Assembly: GCA_022616085.1 (NCBI GenBank)
Contig: JAKEFN010000020.1
Span: 1-7,334, forward strand
Direction: 5' to 3'
Length of the DNA stretch: 7,334 bases
From: a bacterium
Lineage (GTDB): Bacteria; Patescibacteriota; Minisyncoccia; Phycocordibacterales; JAKEFN01
In this document: piece after piece, positions 4,728-7,334 of the stretch
Position numbering within the stretch: the first letter of the stretch is position 1
How the letters are laid out: each line of letters begins with the position of its first letter
Position numbers and translations under genes: made by a program
Notes under the pieces: generated by a model
What the model was told of the DNA's origin: nothing
Database searches by the model: none
What the model saw: the letters and a program-made list of their open reading frames with translations, nothing else

Positions 4728-6755
4728 ATGATACAAGATGACAAACAGAATATGAGACGAAGACCGTCTTCGTTCGGAGGAGGTTCACCGTTCTCTCGAC
4801 GGGAGAATGGCGCCAGCAGGTCGCGCGCGCAGAGATCGTCCGGACCGTCCGCGCGTCCGCCGCGTTTCTCCGGAGAGTCTCGCCGCGCCCCGTCGCATTC
4901 GGGAATATCTGCAGGCGGGGGGCATTCGAGACGTGGACCCGACGCGAAGCAGGAGAGAAGCCCACGCCGCGGAGTATCTCGCCACGCGCGCGGCGGCCGA
5001 TCTCGAAGCACGCAGTCGATCGGAACGGAGGCGGTAACGCGCCCTCTCTCAAGGCGTTCGGCGAAGCATCCGGAGGTGCCGCCCGCGGGGGACAATATCC
5101 GGATAATACCTTTGGGAGGCGTGGAAGAAGTCGGAAGAAATATGACTCTCATCGAATATAAAAACGATATCGTTATTATCGATGCGGGTTTTCAATTTCG
5201 CGAAGATTCCACCCCCGGCATAGATTATATTCTTCCTAATACGAAATATCTTGAGGATAGAAAAGATAAAATCAGAGGCATCATCATAACCCACGGGCAC
5301 CTCGATCACGTCGGCGGCATACCCTATATTCTTCCGCGCCTCGGCAACCCTCCGATTTATTCGCGCAACCTCACAACCGTCCTTATCAAGAAGCGCCAGG
5401 AAGAATTTCCGCACCTTCCGCCGCTTGATATTCGCGTCGTGGAAAAAGAAGAGCGCGTGAAGCTCGGCGATTTGACCGCTGAGTTCTTTGCCGTAACGCA
5501 CACTATTCCGGATGCCATGGGCGTTATCATCGGGACGCCTTACGGGGATATTGTCGCTACCGGAGATCTGAAGCTCGACCATAAGGACGGCGTGCCTTCG
5601 GAAGACGAAGAGGGGCGTTTCAAGACATTTGAAAAACGGAAAGTTTTATTGCTTATGTCCGATTCGACCAACGTGGAGCGCCCGGGTTTTTCCATTCCCG
5701 AATGGCTCGTGCAGGAGAATATAAACAAGATAATCAAGGAAACGCATGGGCGGCTCGTCGTTGCGGCGTTTTCGTCTCTCTTGGAGCGCGCGATAAACAT
5801 TATCCAGACTGTCGAGCGCGTTGGCAAAAAAATAGCCGTTGACGGGCGGAGCATGAAAACAAATGTGGAAGTCGCCAAACAGCTCGGCCTTTTGAAAGAA
5901 GACAAGACGATTATTCCGATTGACGGAATAGAAAATTATCCGCCCGGGCAAGTCGTTGTGCTTGCAACCGGATCGCAGGGCGAGGAATTTTCCGCACTTA
6001 TGAGAATTTCCGACAAGCGGCATAAGCACGTTCAGATTAAAAAAGGGGACACCGTCCTTCTCTCTTCGTCCATTGTGCCCGGCAATGAGCGGAGCGTTCA
6101 GAAGCTCAAAGACAATCTGTCGCGGCAGGGCGCTCGCATCATTCACTACCAGACGAGCGATGTGCATTCGAGCGGGCATGCGAATCGCGACGAATCGGCT
6201 TGGATTATAAGCCATATCAAGCCCATGTTTTTTATGCCGATGCACGGTTATCATTATATGCTTACGGTCCATGCGGATATTGCCGCAAGCACAGGAATTC
6301 CTCGGGAAAATATCATTGTGCCCGACAATGGCATGGTGCTCGAAATTGCCGACGAAGGAAAAACGTTTTATGCGCGCCCCGAACGCGCTCCAGCCGGACT
6401 TATGATGGTAGATGGGTTTTCGATTGGAGATATGCAAGATGTTGTTATCAGGGATCGGCAAGCGCTTGCGACCGACGGGATGTTCGTCATTATCGCGATT
6501 CTCGACACCCGGGCCGGCACGGTGAAAAAATCTCCCGATATCATATCGCGCGGCTTCGTCTATCTTCGCGAATCGCAGGACCTCCTGCATCAGGCGCGGA
6601 TTATCGCGTCAAAGACGATAGAACGAAGCGCGGCGGGAGCGCGTCCGATCAACTTCGATCTTGTGAAAGATGATGTAACCGATGCGGTTGGAAAATTTCT
6701 TTTTCAGAAAACAAACAAACATCCGATTGTGATACCGGTGATTATCGGAGTATAA
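4728..6755 (+). CDS. rnj: Ribonuclease J with a long arginine/serine-rich N-terminal extension
   Basis: This is a cytoplasmic metallo-beta-lactamase/beta-CASP ribonuclease. RNase J combines 5'-to-3' exonuclease and endonuclease activity in mRNA decay and rRNA maturation. All seven expected zinc ligands are visible: THGHLDHVGG (His189, His191, Asp193, His194), His258 (VTHTIPD), Asp280 (ATGDLKLD) and His506 (MHGYHYML). The beta-CASP region has VDGRSM (371-376), LATGSQGEE (412-420) and SSGHANRDE (481-489). The C-terminal domain carries PDIISRGFVYLRES (603-616). The catalytic core starts near residue 124 (IRIIPLGGVEEVGRN). The preceding 120 or so residues are low-complexity, with 24 Arg and 22 Ser by hand count, and are probably disordered and RNA-binding. 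At 675 residues it is longer than the usual 550-560 because of this tail. The ATG at 4728 is chosen because only Met9 lies between it and the core. The upstream AAAGAGAAAA is at best a weak ribosome-binding site. Confidence 0.95.
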   Translation: MIQDDKQNMRRRPSSFGGGSPFSRRENGASRSRAQRSSGPSARPPRFSGESRRAPSHSGISAGGGHSRRGPDAKQERSPRRGVSRHARGGRSRSTQSIGTEAVTRPLSRRSAKHPEVPPAGDNIRIIPLGGVEEVGRNMTLIEYKNDIVIIDAGFQFREDSTPGIDYILPNTKYLEDRKDKIRGIIITHGHLDHVGGIPYILPRLGNPPIYSRNLTTVLIKKRQEEFPHLPPLDIRVVEKEERVKLGDLTAEFFAVTHTIPDAMGVIIGTPYGDIVATGDLKLDHKDGVPSEDEEGRFKTFEKRKVLLLMSDSTNVERPGFSIPEWLVQENINKIIKETHGRLVVAAFSSLLERAINIIQTVERVGKKIAVDGRSMKTNVEVAKQLGLLKEDKTIIPIDGIENYPPGQVVVLATGSQGEEFSALMRISDKRHKHVQIKKGDTVLLSSSIVPGNERSVQKLKDNLSRQGARIIHYQTSDVHSSGHANRDESAWIISHIKPMFFMPMHGYHYMLTVHADIAASTGIPRENIIVPDNGMVLEIADEGKTFYARPERAPAGLMMVDGFSIGDMQDVVIRDRQALATDGMFVIIAILDTRAGTVKKSPDIISRGFVYLRESQDLLHQARIIASKTIERSAAGARPINFDLVKDDVTDAVGKFLFQKTNKHPIVIPVIIGV

Positions 6756-6789
6756 AGTTATAAGCATCGCTCTATGAAATGAAAAAGAT

Positions 6790-7334
6790 ATGAAGAACTC
6801 TCTATATGTCATTTATGCCATGGGTTTTCTTTCCGCGCTCCACTATGCGATTCCGCTCTATGTGAATTCTTCTTTTATCGAAACCTTTTTATCAGAGAAG
6901 GGGGCGGCGATTCTTTTTCCGGCCGCGAATATTTTTGCCATTCTTTCTTTGATTTTCATGCCGAGGATTCTTTTCCGCTTCGGGGATTTCCGGATTACGG
7001 CCGCGGTGTTTATCGCCGATGCGGCGGCGCTCGGCGGCATTCTCTTTTTTGACAATCCATGGATCCTCGCGGCGTGCATGCTCGCGCACCTCCTCTCATT
7101 TCCGGTCATCGTGGCGCTCATGGATATATTTCTCGAGCATAGCTCAACAAACGAGAGAACCGGCGGCATACGAGGAATGTATCTTACGTCCGTGAACGCC
7201 GCGATTATGTTCGCCCCTTTTTTGGCGGGATTTCTGCTTTCGGACGGAAATTACCGGAATGTATACTTTTTTTCGCTCATTGTGCTTATTCCGCTTCTCG
7301 TCCTTTTTTTCAGGCGGCTTTCGACATTTGTCGA
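6790..7334 (+). CDS. Polytopic membrane protein, probable MFS transporter (3' end missing)
   Basis: The frame is open from the ATG at 6790 to the window edge, giving 181 complete codons and no stop. It begins 34 bp after the RNase J stop. The product is very hydrophobic, with six likely membrane helices (about 4-25, 40-58, 69-87, 91-112, 130-150 and 158-174), which matches the first half of a 12-helix major-facilitator protein. PRILFRFGDFRI (58-69) sits where MFS motif A lies between helices 2 and 3, but it lacks the usual Asp-Arg pair. ERTGGIRGMYLTSVNAA (122-138) before and in helix 5 resembles the conserved helix 4-5 loop. The substrate is unknown. No Shine-Dalgarno is seen. The short gap suggests co-transcription with RNase J. 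A different polytopic family remains possible because the C-terminal half is not visible. Confidence 0.7.
   Translation, partial: MKNSLYVIYAMGFLSALHYAIPLYVNSSFIETFLSEKGAAILFPAANIFAILSLIFMPRILFRFGDFRITAAVFIADAAALGGILFFDNPWILAACMLAHLLSFPVIVALMDIFLEHSSTNERTGGIRGMYLTSVNAAIMFAPFLAGFLLSDGNYRNVYFFSLIVLIPLLVLFFRRLSTFV

Noticed and set aside
4807..5037. A second rightward open frame rich in Arg and Ala inside the RNase J extension
   Set aside because: It lies wholly within the G+C-rich low-complexity segment, where stops are rare in all frames. The RNase J frame continues unbroken into the catalytic core, so this is a composition artefact.
5646..6590. A long leftward open frame (over 300 codons) opposite the RNase J core
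   Set aside because: The rightward frame carries every RNase J motif. The leftward frame shows no family pattern and is a shadow of codon bias.
6722..6749. Inverted repeat TCCGAT...ATCGGA at the end of RNase J as a terminator
   Set aside because: The loop is 16 nt, the stem is only 6 bp, it lies within coding sequence and no T-run follows.
1..7334. CRISPR arrays, transposases, tRNA/rRNA genes, toxin-antitoxin pairs or phage genes
   Set aside because: I saw no spaced direct-repeat array, no terminal inverted repeats with a transposase, no cloverleaf or rRNA-like sequence, and no small-gene pair of toxin-antitoxin type.

Overview
The window is a stretch of compact bacterial chromosome, about half G+C, with ordinary housekeeping genes and no mobile element, CRISPR array, rRNA or tRNA that I can recognise. 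TAA, TAG and TGA all serve as stops, so the standard bacterial code applies. The lineage is an inference. The tight packing, the absence of clear Shine-Dalgarno sites, a lone membrane-anchored OppA-like protein beside secG, and an RNase J with a long Arg/Ser-rich N-terminus together suggest a Candidate Phyla Radiation (Patescibacteria, Parcubacteria-like) organism. A single-gene phylogeny of RNase J or GDH would settle it.

Layout. Positions 1-61 may hold the first 20 codons of a leftward gene that leaves the window. A shared divergent promoter region (about 62-153) separates it from a rightward Glu/Leu/Phe/Val dehydrogenase gene (154-1413). That gene meets a leftward CorA-type Mg2+ channel gene (1408-2331) tail to tail, with a 6-bp overlap of the coding ends and a probable intrinsic terminator built around the stop codons. 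A 154-bp divergent intergenic region (2332-2485) carries two palindromes, a 10-bp-phased direct repeat and a good extended -10 promoter. From it runs a rightward cluster: secG (2486-2716), a membrane-anchored family-5 (peptide/nickel type) substrate-binding protein (2801-4624), RNase J (4728-6755) and the first 181 codons of a polytopic membrane protein, probably an MFS transporter (6790 to the window end).

Function. GDH links amino-acid nitrogen to 2-oxoacids, and CorA supplies Mg2+. SecG is part of the SecYEG translocon through which the signal-anchored binding protein would be inserted. RNase J is the likely main 5'-to-3' mRNA exonuclease and endonuclease. I see no terminator between secG and the window end, so these four genes could be partly co-transcribed, although an AT-rich gap before RNase J may hold its own promoter.

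I found no convincing undescribed multi-gene system. The points most worth following up are the low-complexity arginine-rich RNase J extension, the permease-less anchored binding protein, the palindromes in the corA/secG intergenic region, and the general lack of Shine-Dalgarno sequences.
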